Assembly (NCBI GenBank): GCA_016934225.1
Contig: JAFGTH010000253.1
Location: 1 to 5,499, forward strand
DNA from: Lentisphaerota bacterium
Lineage (GTDB): Bacteria; Verrucomicrobiota; Kiritimatiellia; UBA8416; JAFGTH01
Direction: 5' to 3'
Length of the DNA: 5,499 nucleotides
Part shown: piece by piece, positions 1 through 5,369 of the stretch
How the letters are laid out: every line of letters begins with the position of its first letter
How positions within the stretch are numbered: position 1 is the stretch's first letter
Notes under the pieces: generated by a model
What the model was told of the DNA's origin: nothing
The model's database searches: none
What the model saw: only the letters and a program-made list of their open reading frames with translations
Program-made: the position numbers and the translations under genes

Positions 1-287
1 CGGCCTTCTTTGCCTATTTGCTTGATTGTGTAATAAAGGCCGGTATTGCAGAGGGATTGGACAAGGATAATGCGCATTTAATGGCAGAGCAAACCATGTT
101 GGGTACTGCCAGTCTTCTTATGCATGAGAACATGAATCCTGCGCAGTTGATCAAAGTTGTGTCTTCTGCCAAAGGCACTACGTCTGCAGGTTTGGAGGTT
201 CTCGAAGGTTCTGCTATTGACCGTATTTTGGCAGATACCATACGCGCTGCTGCGCGACGCAGTAAAGAACTGAGCAAGTCAACATAA
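1..287 (+). CDS. proC: Pyrroline-5-carboxylate reductase, C-terminal part (5' end outside the window)
   Basis: ProC catalyses the last step of proline synthesis, the NAD(P)H-dependent reduction of 1-pyrroline-5-carboxylate, in the cytoplasm. The frame is open from base 3 and gives the last 94 residues of a protein that is usually about 270 long; the N-terminal Rossmann domain lies off the left edge. What remains is the all-helical dimerisation domain. It begins with AFFAYLLDC, the position of the family's GSGPAY(V/F) stretch. Bases 138-206 encode PAQLIKVV-SSAKGTT-SAGLEVLE, which fits the PROSITE P5CR signature (P-x2-L ... G-x-T-x2-G-L-x2-L-E) position by position. The stop is TAA at 285-287. 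The gene converges on the acyl-CoA dehydrogenase gene, with 13 bases between stops. A TTG at 18 is an internal codon, not the start. The family call is secure; its operon partners are not visible. Confidence 0.93.
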   Translation, partial: AFFAYLLDCVIKAGIAEGLDKDNAHLMAEQTMLGTASLLMHENMNPAQLIKVVSSAKGTTSAGLEVLEGSAIDRILADTIRAAARRSKELSKST

Positions 288-302
288 AGCGTGGGTTACG
301 CT
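288..302. terminator. Small hairpin between convergent stop codons
   Basis: AGCGT (288-292) and ACGCT (298-302) are perfect reverse complements around a 5-base loop. They fill the gap between the proC stop and the end of the acyl-CoA dehydrogenase gene, overlapping the latter's stop codon. The location suits a bidirectional terminator, but the stem is only 5 bp and no T run follows on either strand, so terminator function is inferred from position. Confidence 0.25.
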
Positions 303-1461
303 ACTGTTTGCGCGCCGCAGCTTCTTTAATCAGATTCAATGCGATTACTTCTCTCTGAATCTGATTGGTGCCCTCGTAGATTTGGGTAATCTTGGCATCA
401 CGCATCATTTTTTCTACCGGATACTCTTTCATGTATCCGTATCCTCCAAAGATCTGAACGGCGTCCGTTGTGACGCTCATGGCTACGTCGGATGCAAACA
501 CTTTGGCCATTGCGGCAATTTTACTGAAATTTTTGGCCCCGGAATCAATTTGTCGCGCAGCCTGATAAACAAGACCGCGCGCCGCTTCGATCTTGGTTGC
601 CATATCGGCCAGCATAAATTGGATTCCTTGAAATCCGGATATTGATTTGTCGAACTGTTTTCGTTCGCGCGCATATTGAACAGCGGCTTCAAGGGCGCCG
701 GTAGCGATGCCCAGCGCCTGTGCAGCTACGCCGGGTCGTGAATTATCGAGCGTTTTCATTGCAACTATGAAGCCCATTCCTTCTTTCGCAATTAAGTTCT
801 CCTTCGGAACACGACAGTCTTGGAAGATGAGCTCGCGAGTGGTGGATGCTCGAATGCCCATTTTGTTCTCTTTTTTTCCGAATTCGAACCCAGGCATTCC
901 TTTTTCCAGCACAAACGCGCTTGCTCCACGCGCGCCTTTTGCTTTGTTAGTCATTGCAATGACAGTGTAAACCTCCGCTTCACCGCCGTTGGTAATCCAT
1001 TGCTTGGTTCCGTTCAATACGTATTCGTTGCCATCGAGAACGGCTGTGGTCTTGATGCCTCCCGCATCACTGCCGGCGCTTGCTTCGGTAAGTCCAAATG
1101 CGGCAAGAGCTTGACCTTTAGCGAGTCGCGGCAGGTATTTTTTCTTTTGATCTTCGGATCCGAACAGAATGATAGGGAACGCTCCAAGGCTGGTGGCAAA
1201 AAGACATAACGCAATGCCTGCGCAGTATTTTGAAAGTTCTTCAACGGCAATAACCGTATCCATACAACTTCCGCCCATACCGCCATACTCTACCGGGATG
1301 AACACGCTTGTTAGATCTGCGTCGGCGAAAACCTTCATTATTTCCCAAGGGAATTCTCCGGTTTCGTCGTGATGTTCGCGTACCGGCTTGATTTTTTCTT
1401 CGCCGATCTGCCTGCATAGATCACGGATCATTATTTGTTCTTCAGTTAAGCCATAATCCAT
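301..1461 (-). CDS. Acyl-CoA dehydrogenase, short-chain/butyryl-CoA dehydrogenase type
   Basis: This is a FAD-dependent enzyme that oxidises an acyl-CoA to the trans-2-enoyl-CoA and passes electrons to electron-transfer flavoprotein; it acts in fatty-acid or branched-chain amino-acid breakdown in the cytoplasm. The protein has 386 residues, a normal full length. Both family signatures are present: GLTEASAGSDAGG at 123-135 and QIFGGYGYMKEYP...MRD at 336-355. The catalytic base is Glu363 in IYEGTNQIQR, the position used by short- and medium-chain enzymes. The N-terminal helical domain opens with LTEEQIMIRD, and the C-terminal domain carries the FAD-contacting RKQF (267-270). The ATG at 1461 is preceded by GGAG (1470-1473 on the + strand) eight bases upstream, which supports the start. 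No ETF, thiolase or hydratase gene is in view, so the substrate cannot be fixed; sequence style suggests short straight or branched acyl-CoA. It is transcribed divergently from the GH4 gene. Confidence 0.95.
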   Translation of the reverse strand: MDYGLTEEQIMIRDLCRQIGEEKIKPVREHHDETGEFPWEIMKVFADADLTSVFIPVEYGGMGGSCMDTVIAVEELSKYCAGIALCLFATSLGAFPIILFGSEDQKKKYLPRLAKGQALAAFGLTEASAGSDAGGIKTTAVLDGNEYVLNGTKQWITNGGEAEVYTVIAMTNKAKGARGASAFVLEKGMPGFEFGKKENKMGIRASTTRELIFQDCRVPKENLIAKEGMGFIVAMKTLDNSRPGVAAQALGIATGALEAAVQYARERKQFDKSISGFQGIQFMLADMATKIEAARGLVYQAARQIDSGAKNFSKIAAMAKVFASDVAMSVTTDAVQIFGGYGYMKEYPVEKMMRDAKITQIYEGTNQIQREVIALNLIKEAAARKQ

Positions 1462-1483
1462 AACTTATTCTCCAAACGCTTAG

Positions 1484-1499
1484 TCAAATAACCATTTGA
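1484..1499. promoter_or_regulatory. Palindrome TCAAAT-N4-ATTTGA upstream of the acyl-CoA dehydrogenase start
   Basis: TCAAAT (1484-1489) and ATTTGA (1494-1499) are exact reverse complements separated by AACC. The site lies 22 bases upstream of the dehydrogenase ATG and about 10 bases beyond its Shine-Dalgarno. A 16-bp dyad here could be an operator for a helix-turn-helix repressor of fatty-acid genes. That role is inferred only from position and symmetry; no regulator gene is in view, and short A/T-rich dyads also arise by chance. Confidence 0.25.
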
Positions 1500-1617
1500 A
1501 TTGAATAAAACATAATCCAAATCCGACAAGTTGACGCGAATAATATCGGGCGTTGGCATATCGAGCAAGCAAAAATGACAGTGGCTAAAATGGCTCAAAA
1601 TAAATGTTGTCAAAGGA

Positions 1618-1779
1618 ATGGTTTGTTTTGCGCACGCTGTGATTGTGTTCGGAGCGTTTGAAGTCGAAATTGACATTGCCGGCCCGATTCCGCCAGGTAT
1701 CAAAGAATTCGCTTTTTGGCTTGTGTCCGGTAGCTATGTTTGCCAAATTTCAGCCAATAATGAATCAGATCCACAATAG
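1618..1779 (+). CDS. Possible small ORF of 53 codons, unrecognised
   Basis: An ATG at 1618 opens a frame that stops with TAG at 1777-1779, 31 bases before the GH4 start and on the same strand. The predicted peptide has a protein-like stretch (EVEIDIAGPIPPGIKEFAF, residues 15-33) and unremarkable codon use, and the frame stays open upstream to 1579. Against it: AAAGGA sits directly against the ATG, far too close for a ribosome binding site, no family is recognised, and a frame this short can occur by chance. It could be a leader peptide, the tail of a degraded gene, or noise. I lean towards remnant or noise. Confidence 0.2.
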   Translation: MVCFAHAVIVFGAFEVEIDIAGPIPPGIKEFAFWLVSGSYVCQISANNESDPQ

Positions 1780-1810
1780 CGTGGTTACATAAGAAAGGGG
1801 ACGCTCTGTA

Positions 1811-3184
1811 ATGAAGGGACCTAAGGTTGTATTGATTGGTGCAGGCAGCGCATTCTTTGGTCGGCAGACGATCTGGAGCATGGTCTCGAAACCGGCGCTT
1901 TGCAACGGTACACTGGCGCTGGTTGATCCGGACACGAAAAAGCTCGGCTGGCTTCAGAAGATCGCGCGCCGTTCAATTGAGGCGCGGAAGATACCGTTGA
2001 AGCTGGAAGTCTCGACCGACCGAAAGAAGGTTCTGAAAGGAGCCGATTTTGTGACGTTGGCGTTCGCGAATGCCGGTGTGGAATTGCGTGGGGTTGACGC
2101 GCGCATCAGCACCCGTCACGGGATGATCATGTGTTCGGCCGACACGATCGGGCCAGGGGGTATCATGCGCACACTGCGCGAGGTGCCGCACCAGAACAAG
2201 ATACTGAAGGATGTCGAAAAACTCTGCCCGAATGCGTGGGTGATCAACTGGGTGAATCCGACCTCGGCCATGGGCATTGCCATGATGCGGCATTTTCCTC
2301 GTCTCAAGTCCATGGCCATCTGCGACGGTCCGCACAACCCGCGTTTCGACAACGACCTCATTGTGCGTGCAGGCCTGGCCAAATCGGCGGAAGAAATTTC
2401 CGATGCGTTGCGCAGCCGCATACGAATACGGTCCAGTGGCGTGAATCACTTCAACTGGCTTGTCGAGATGACTTACAACGGGAGGGACGTCACGGAACGA
2501 ATCAAGCAAAAGTTGCGCGACGAGAGCCAATCCATGCATGTCGCCAAGTCGGAGAAGGGGAAAATTGAACTTACGAACATGGTCGCCACGCAACTGGCTG
2601 ACTCGGTAGGGTATATTCCCATGTGCGTTTGGCACACCCAGGAGTATCTGCCATATTTCCAGGGCCATGACGTAAGCAAGACCGTCGCGCTGACCATTCG
2701 CCAATGGAGTGTCAAGACGCGGCGTCAGTGGATGAACGAGTGTTGGACGGACATGCGCAATATCGCTTCGGGCAAACGCCCCATTAACGACTTCCTTGAC
2801 AAGACCAGCGCCGACCACGCCAGTGACATCATTGAAGCCATGTGGGCTGGACTGCCGAAACGCTTCTATATTAATGTGGCCAACAGAAGCGCCGTGTCGA
2901 ACATGACCGACGACGCCTTTCTTGAGTTGCTTTGCGACGTGAACATGAACGATGTGAAACCGCTGCCGTTCGGTAGCATGCCGCGGCCCCTGACAGGATA
3001 CATGCAGCGTGTTCTGGACGAGCATGAACTCGCGGTTGAGGCCGCCGTCACCTATAATCGCAAGACGCTACGTCAGGCCTTTCTCGCCAGCATGGTGGCG
3101 GTAAGCATTCCAGACGTGGATGCCTGCATTGCTGAGATGCTTGCGGCCGAGAAGAAGTACCTGCCGGCCGCGTGGTATCGGTAA
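1811..3184 (+). CDS. Glycoside hydrolase family 4 protein (NAD- and metal-dependent alpha-glycosidase type)
   Basis: GH4 enzymes hydrolyse glycosides by a redox mechanism that needs bound NAD+ and a divalent metal, usually Mn2+; they act in the cytoplasm on sugars taken up from outside. At 457 residues the length is normal. The Rossmann start is VVLIGAGSAFFG (7-17), with Asp39 placed to hold the NAD ribose. ADTIGPGGIMRTLREVP (110-126) is the family's GPGG loop, and NP at 149-150 is the conserved Asn-Pro. Metal ligands are expected at Cys171 (AICDGP) and His213 (SGVNHFNW). The C-terminal half (YASDII/EAM-like at 336-344, NVANRSAVSN at 355-364, HELAVEAAV at 405-413) resembles the AglA/MelA branch, whereas Cys-Asp at 171-172 recalls the CDMP motif of 6-phospho-alpha-glucosidases. 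The substrate is therefore open. AAGGGG ten bases upstream supports the ATG at 1811. No transporter or regulator gene adjoins it. Confidence 0.88.
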   Translation: MKGPKVVLIGAGSAFFGRQTIWSMVSKPALCNGTLALVDPDTKKLGWLQKIARRSIEARKIPLKLEVSTDRKKVLKGADFVTLAFANAGVELRGVDARISTRHGMIMCSADTIGPGGIMRTLREVPHQNKILKDVEKLCPNAWVINWVNPTSAMGIAMMRHFPRLKSMAICDGPHNPRFDNDLIVRAGLAKSAEEISDALRSRIRIRSSGVNHFNWLVEMTYNGRDVTERIKQKLRDESQSMHVAKSEKGKIELTNMVATQLADSVGYIPMCVWHTQEYLPYFQGHDVSKTVALTIRQWSVKTRRQWMNECWTDMRNIASGKRPINDFLDKTSADHASDIIEAMWAGLPKRFYINVANRSAVSNMTDDAFLELLCDVNMNDVKPLPFGSMPRPLTGYMQRVLDEHELAVEAAVTYNRKTLRQAFLASMVAVSIPDVDACIAEMLAAEKKYLPAAWYR

Positions 3185-3189
3185 GGCGT

Positions 3190-3206
3190 TACCTCATCGT
3201 GAGGTA
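3190..3206. terminator. Hairpin just after the GH4 stop codon
   Basis: TACCTCA (3190-3196) and TGAGGTA (3200-3206) form a perfect 7-bp stem with a TCG triloop, starting six bases after the GH4 stop. A second, imperfect hairpin (CTACCGG 3234-3240 with CCGTAG 3246-3251, one bulge) lies closer to the convergent DUF190 gene. Neither is followed by a T run, so these are terminator candidates by position only, perhaps serving both converging transcripts. Confidence 0.35.
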
Positions 3207-3271
3207 TGGCTTCGTCTGTAGATAAATTCAGTTCTACCGGATGAACCGTAGTGGTACACGCCCTGGTTGGA

Positions 3272-3628
3272 CTATTTTGTGTCCTTGCCGTGGAGATACT
3301 TGATGACCTTGACGTTTTCCATGGTGATCAATCCACCGGATTGAGCCGATTCGAAGAGATCATGCAGTACGGGAAGAAACCGGTTAATCTTTTCCTCTTC
3401 GTCTGCAATCTCCACGATGATGGGCAGGTCTGTCGAAAGATCAAGAATCCTTGTGGTTCGGATTCGGCTTGTACGACCGAATCCAGTGATGCCTCTCCAG
3501 ACGGTGGCTCCCGCCAACCCAAGCTTTCTGGCTTCTTTAACAATGGCGTCGTACAGCGCGGTATGTTCCACCTTGTCGGCTTCACCCAGGAATATCCGCA
3601 ATAATTTCGCCTCTGTCCTCAACTCCAT
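3272..3628 (-). CDS. DUF190 family protein, PII-like partner of CrcB
   Basis: DUF190 proteins are small cytosolic proteins with a PII-like (ferredoxin-like) fold that are very often encoded beside, or fused to, CrcB; their biochemical role is not established. The whole 118-residue protein fits the family: AKLLRIFLGEADKVEHTALY (7-26), GLAGATVWRGITGFG (37-51), SSRIRTTRILDLSTDLP-like (54-69), IIVEIADEEEKINRFLPVL (70-88) and GGLITMENVKVIKY (98-111). It starts inside the end of crcB: the ATG at 3628 lies 10 bases within the overlap, and GGAGG (3635-3639) sits six bases upstream, a near-ideal site embedded in crcB codons. This indicates coupled translation and balanced amounts of the two proteins. 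A regulatory or sensing role for the channel is inference from this linkage. Confidence 0.9.
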   Translation of the reverse strand: MELRTEAKLLRIFLGEADKVEHTALYDAIVKEARKLGLAGATVWRGITGFGRTSRIRTTRILDLSTDLPIIVEIADEEEKINRFLPVLHDLFESAQSGGLITMENVKVIKYLHGKDTK

Positions 3629-4029
3629 AATACACCTCCGATTTTGACGATTGTCCGCACTGCCATGACTCCGGCGATGAACGCGGTCATGGAGAGAAGA
3701 AAAGTTCCAACGGTGTAAAGTGTCGCGTGAAGATACTCACTTGCGCGAATCATCTCCGCGGCCTCGTAGATCATGGATGACATCGTTGTAAAACCGCCAC
3801 AGAATCCGGTAGCCAGTAACAGACGAATTTCGGGAGACACGGTTGCTCCGCGAGCAGACAATCCGGTGATAATTCCAATGGCGAGAGAGCCGATTACGTT
3901 GGCTGCTAATGTGCCGATGGGCCATTCGATTGCGAAACGTTGTGATGTGATACTCAACCCGTATCTGGCAACCGAGCCGGCGAATCCGCCAAGTCCCACC
4001 AGAAGCGATATACCCCATGGATTAGTCAT
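3619..4029 (-). CDS. crcB: Fluoride channel protein CrcB/Fluc
   Basis: CrcB/Fluc subunits form dual-topology dimers in the cytoplasmic membrane that let fluoride leave the cell. The 136-residue protein has four hydrophobic segments at about 6-27, 37-57, 68-92 and 100-127. Family motifs are clear: VGLGGFAGSVARYG (11-24, with conserved Arg22), PIGTLAANVIGSLAIG (37-52, with the pore Asn44) and GFCGGFTT (75-82) at the central sodium-site break of helix 3. In helix 4, Tyr105, Thr109 and Ser113 occupy the family's polar-track positions. The unusual point is that the two pore Phe of the TTFSTF motif are Met83 and Met86 here (TTMSSM). The ATG at 4029 is the only possible start because an in-frame TGA lies four codons upstream. 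The Shine-Dalgarno is poor (only AAGAAAAAA). It is the first gene of a two-gene operon with DUF190. Confidence 0.93.
   Translation of the reverse strand: MTNPWGISLLVGLGGFAGSVARYGLSITSQRFAIEWPIGTLAANVIGSLAIGIITGLSARGATVSPEIRLLLATGFCGGFTTMSSMIYEAAEMIRASEYLHATLYTVGTFLLSMTAFIAGVMAVRTIVKIGGVLWS
3635..3639 (-). promoter_or_regulatory. Ribosome binding site of the DUF190 gene, inside crcB
   Basis: On the minus strand GGAGG lies six bases before the ATG at 3628 and is part of the crcB codons for Ile-Gly-Gly-Val near its C-terminus. It fixes the DUF190 start and implies that ribosomes finishing crcB can reinitiate or be recruited here. Confidence 0.8.
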
Positions 4030-4069
4030 TTTTTTCTTAGTTCAATAATTAAGCATCAATTCTCAAATG

Positions 4070-4098
4070 AGTATACTATATTCTTGATGATAAATCAA
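4070..4098 (-). promoter_or_regulatory. Sigma70-type promoter for crcB-DUF190
   Basis: On the minus strand TTGATT (4098-4093), a 17-base spacer and TATACT (4075-4070) give a good -35/-10 pair. Transcription would begin near 4063, leaving a leader of about 34 bases before crcB. That leader is too short to hold a fluoride riboswitch, and no crcB-motif sequence is seen between here and the upstream gene. Confidence 0.6.
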
Positions 4099-4217
4099 TC
4101 ACGAGAAATTTGGGAAATGCTTTACAGGTCAATAATGTCTCGTCTTGCATTTTTAGAGCAACGACTGCTGCATGGGCGCGGCTTAGCATGCAATCCTTCA
4201 TGAAATATGCGGCTTAA

Positions 4218-4234
4218 GCTTGTTCCGTGCAAGC
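4218..4234. terminator. Weak hairpin downstream of the UROD-superfamily gene
   Basis: GCTTG (4218-4222) and CAAGC (4230-4234) can pair around a 7-base loop, with a G-U pair extending the stem. It begins about 18 bases past the stop of the minus-strand gene. No T run follows on that strand, so it is at best a weak terminator candidate. The rest of 4030-4252 shows only the crcB promoter. Confidence 0.2.
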
Positions 4235-4252
4235 AAGGGTGGGGAAGTTTGT

Positions 4253-5254
4253 TTACGATTCGTAGGGCACTGGTTCACAGAGGGCACGCAGGTTTTCAAC
4301 AGGTGTTCTTGCCGGGATTTCGCAACCTGCGTTGACGATGTATGGGTTCCCGACTTCCGCATATACATCTGCTATAGCCTTTCTAATTTCGTCGGGAGTT
4401 CCGTCCATCACGACGGAGACAGGATCCATGTTCCCTGAGATAGCTACTTCTCTCCCGACAGCTTCGCGCACGGCCGCCATGCTGACCATGTGATCCACGT
4501 CAATAATATCAACGCCAAGATCTGATATGCCCGGCAGTAGGTGGGTGATGTTTCCACAAATATGAAGCTTGGCGAGCGCCCCCATATTATGGATTGCTTT
4601 AACGATACGTTTTTCTCTTGGCTGGATTAATCTCTCGTATGTTCGCGGATCAATCTGGCTGGCAATGGCGTCGCCCATACCGACAGTATCTACTCCTGCC
4701 TCTATTTGAGCGCGTGCAAACGCGATCCCGACGTCCACGCACAAGTCCATCAGCTCGCCTGCGAAGACATCATCATCCAGCAAGTCAATCAGAAATGTTA
4801 TAACGCCCCGCAGATCAGCCGCCTCGGCTGCCGGCCCCTCGATCCATCCAAGGATCGAGTATTCTCCCTGAAAATCTCGGCGATAAGCGTCAACGGCATT
4901 GATTCTGTCACGCATGCGGTCTGATCTGGTCGGGTCTGGCTTAGAGATCACTGAAAGGTCTTTCGTTTCTGCAAGGGGATGCGAACTACGAGGGGGGCCG
5001 TCCTTAACATATTCAATTGTCGAGCCGAATCCCTGTGTTTCCCTGTATGGATCGGAAATACAACTTAACTGATCGAACCCGAATTCCTTCGCGCATTCTA
5101 CGTTCGATTTTGTGAGAATACGGTAGTCCGATGCAAATGCAGCGTAGTCCGAACCGATGTACTCAGCTGCATACTGCATAAGAATAGGTGTCCGTGGCAA
5201 GTAATCCACTTGCTCACCCTTCATGATTCTAGTGTATCGTTCATATCCATTCAT
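4253..5254 (-). CDS. Uroporphyrinogen decarboxylase superfamily protein with MtaA/MtbA-type zinc site (probable corrinoid-linked methyltransferase)
   Basis: The 333-residue protein spans a whole UROD-superfamily TIM barrel. It starts NGYERYTRIMKGEQVDYLPR, the usual opening of the methyltransferase-like branch, and continues with SDPYRE (67-72), VGMGDAIASQIDP (191-203), LHICGNITHLLPGI (230-243) and NAGCEIPARTPVENLRAL (308-325). His231, Cys233 and Cys311 match the His-x-Cys...Cys zinc motif that activates a thiol in MtaA/MtbA methylcobamide:CoM methyltransferases. The decarboxylase motif RQAGR of true HemE is absent, so haem synthesis is unlikely. The likely role is methyl transfer between a corrinoid protein and a thiol or other acceptor; the substrate is unknown and no corrinoid-protein gene adjoins. 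No Shine-Dalgarno precedes the ATG at 5254; upstream sequence is that of a truncated toxin gene whose stop lies 14 bases inside this gene. The family alignment nevertheless supports this start. Confidence 0.85.
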   Translation of the reverse strand: MNGYERYTRIMKGEQVDYLPRTPILMQYAAEYIGSDYAAFASDYRILTKSNVECAKEFGFDQLSCISDPYRETQGFGSTIEYVKDGPPRSSHPLAETKDLSVISKPDPTRSDRMRDRINAVDAYRRDFQGEYSILGWIEGPAAEAADLRGVITFLIDLLDDDVFAGELMDLCVDVGIAFARAQIEAGVDTVGMGDAIASQIDPRTYERLIQPREKRIVKAIHNMGALAKLHICGNITHLLPGISDLGVDIIDVDHMVSMAAVREAVGREVAISGNMDPVSVVMDGTPDEIRKAIADVYAEVGNPYIVNAGCEIPARTPVENLRALCEPVPYES

Positions 5255-5369
5255 TTTGCACTACGCCAATTGCAAAAAGCTGAGCATGGAATTCTGAATC
5301 ATTGGCAATGAATTCAGTGATGGCTGCAAGATCATCCGATGCTTGCTGAGTCCATCTTAGCTCAGACAT
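5241..5369 (-). pseudogene. Truncated ParE/RelE-family toxin, N-terminal 42 residues
   Basis: From the ATG at 5369 the minus strand reads 42 codons to TGA at 5241-5243. The peptide opens MSELRWTQQASDDLAAITEF and continues IANDSEFHAQLFAIGVV, which fits the first half of ParE/RelE-type toxins: a strand, then the W(T)xxAxxDL helix, then the (Y/F)IAxDSxxxAxxF helix. Intact members have about 95-105 residues and carry the catalytic or core-forming strands in the missing half. The match fades after about residue 38, exactly where the start codon of the downstream methyltransferase-like gene begins, and the two frames overlap by 14 bases. AAGGA at 5382-5386 is a somewhat distant ribosome binding site. 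The remnant is not expected to be toxic. The family call rests on pattern recognition; a chance resemblance or a genuine short protein is less likely. Confidence 0.6.

Larger units (their letters stand above)
1462..1810. other. Divergent intergenic region between acyl-CoA dehydrogenase and GH4 genes
   Basis: This 349-base stretch holds the 5' signals of both flanking genes. The acyl-CoA dehydrogenase side has GGAG at 1470-1473 and a palindrome at 1484-1499. The GH4 side has AAGGGG at 1795-1800, ten bases before the ATG. The closest promoter-like match towards GH4 is TTTTTG (1713-1718), 16 bases, TATGTT (1735-1740), which is weak. A TTTGGC/GCCAAA inverted repeat (1715-1720 and 1742-1747) brackets that -10. 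A near-tandem pair TGGCTAAAA/TGGCTCAAAA lies at 1582-1600. One short, doubtful ORF (1618-1779, +) is listed separately. An 85-codon minus-strand frame overlaps the dehydrogenase start but resembles nothing and lacks coding character. Confidence 0.6.

Noticed and set aside
1446..1703. 85-codon minus-strand ORF overlapping the acyl-CoA dehydrogenase start
   Set aside because: It overlaps the well-supported start and ribosome binding site of the dehydrogenase gene, its peptide resembles nothing, and its composition is rich in Ser, Thr and Cys without domain structure.
1670..1703. TTGACA (1670-1675) with TATCAA (1698-1703) as a GH4 promoter
   Set aside because: The -35 is perfect, but the spacer is 22 bases, outside the usual 15-19, and no better -10 lies at the right distance.
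1973..3025. 350-codon open frame on the minus strand opposite the GH4 gene
   Set aside because: The long frame is a by-product of the GC-rich codon use of the GH4 gene. The peptide is rich in His, Arg and Gly and shows no family motif, whereas the plus-strand frame has all GH4 motifs.
1811..3184. Horizontal acquisition of the GH4 gene from base composition
   Set aside because: Hand-counted 60-base lines in GH4 run 57-60% G+C against 38-52% in the dehydrogenase gene, but lines in crcB and the UROD-superfamily gene reach 50-58%, so the contrast is not specific.
4178..4216. Direct repeat GCGGCTTA at 4178-4185 and 4209-4216
   Set aside because: Only eight bases and two copies, with no further similarity around them; expected by chance.
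4030..4252. Fluoride riboswitch upstream of crcB
   Set aside because: It was expected from family habit, but no stretch on the minus strand resembles the conserved crcB-motif core, and the likely transcription start leaves only about 34 bases of leader.
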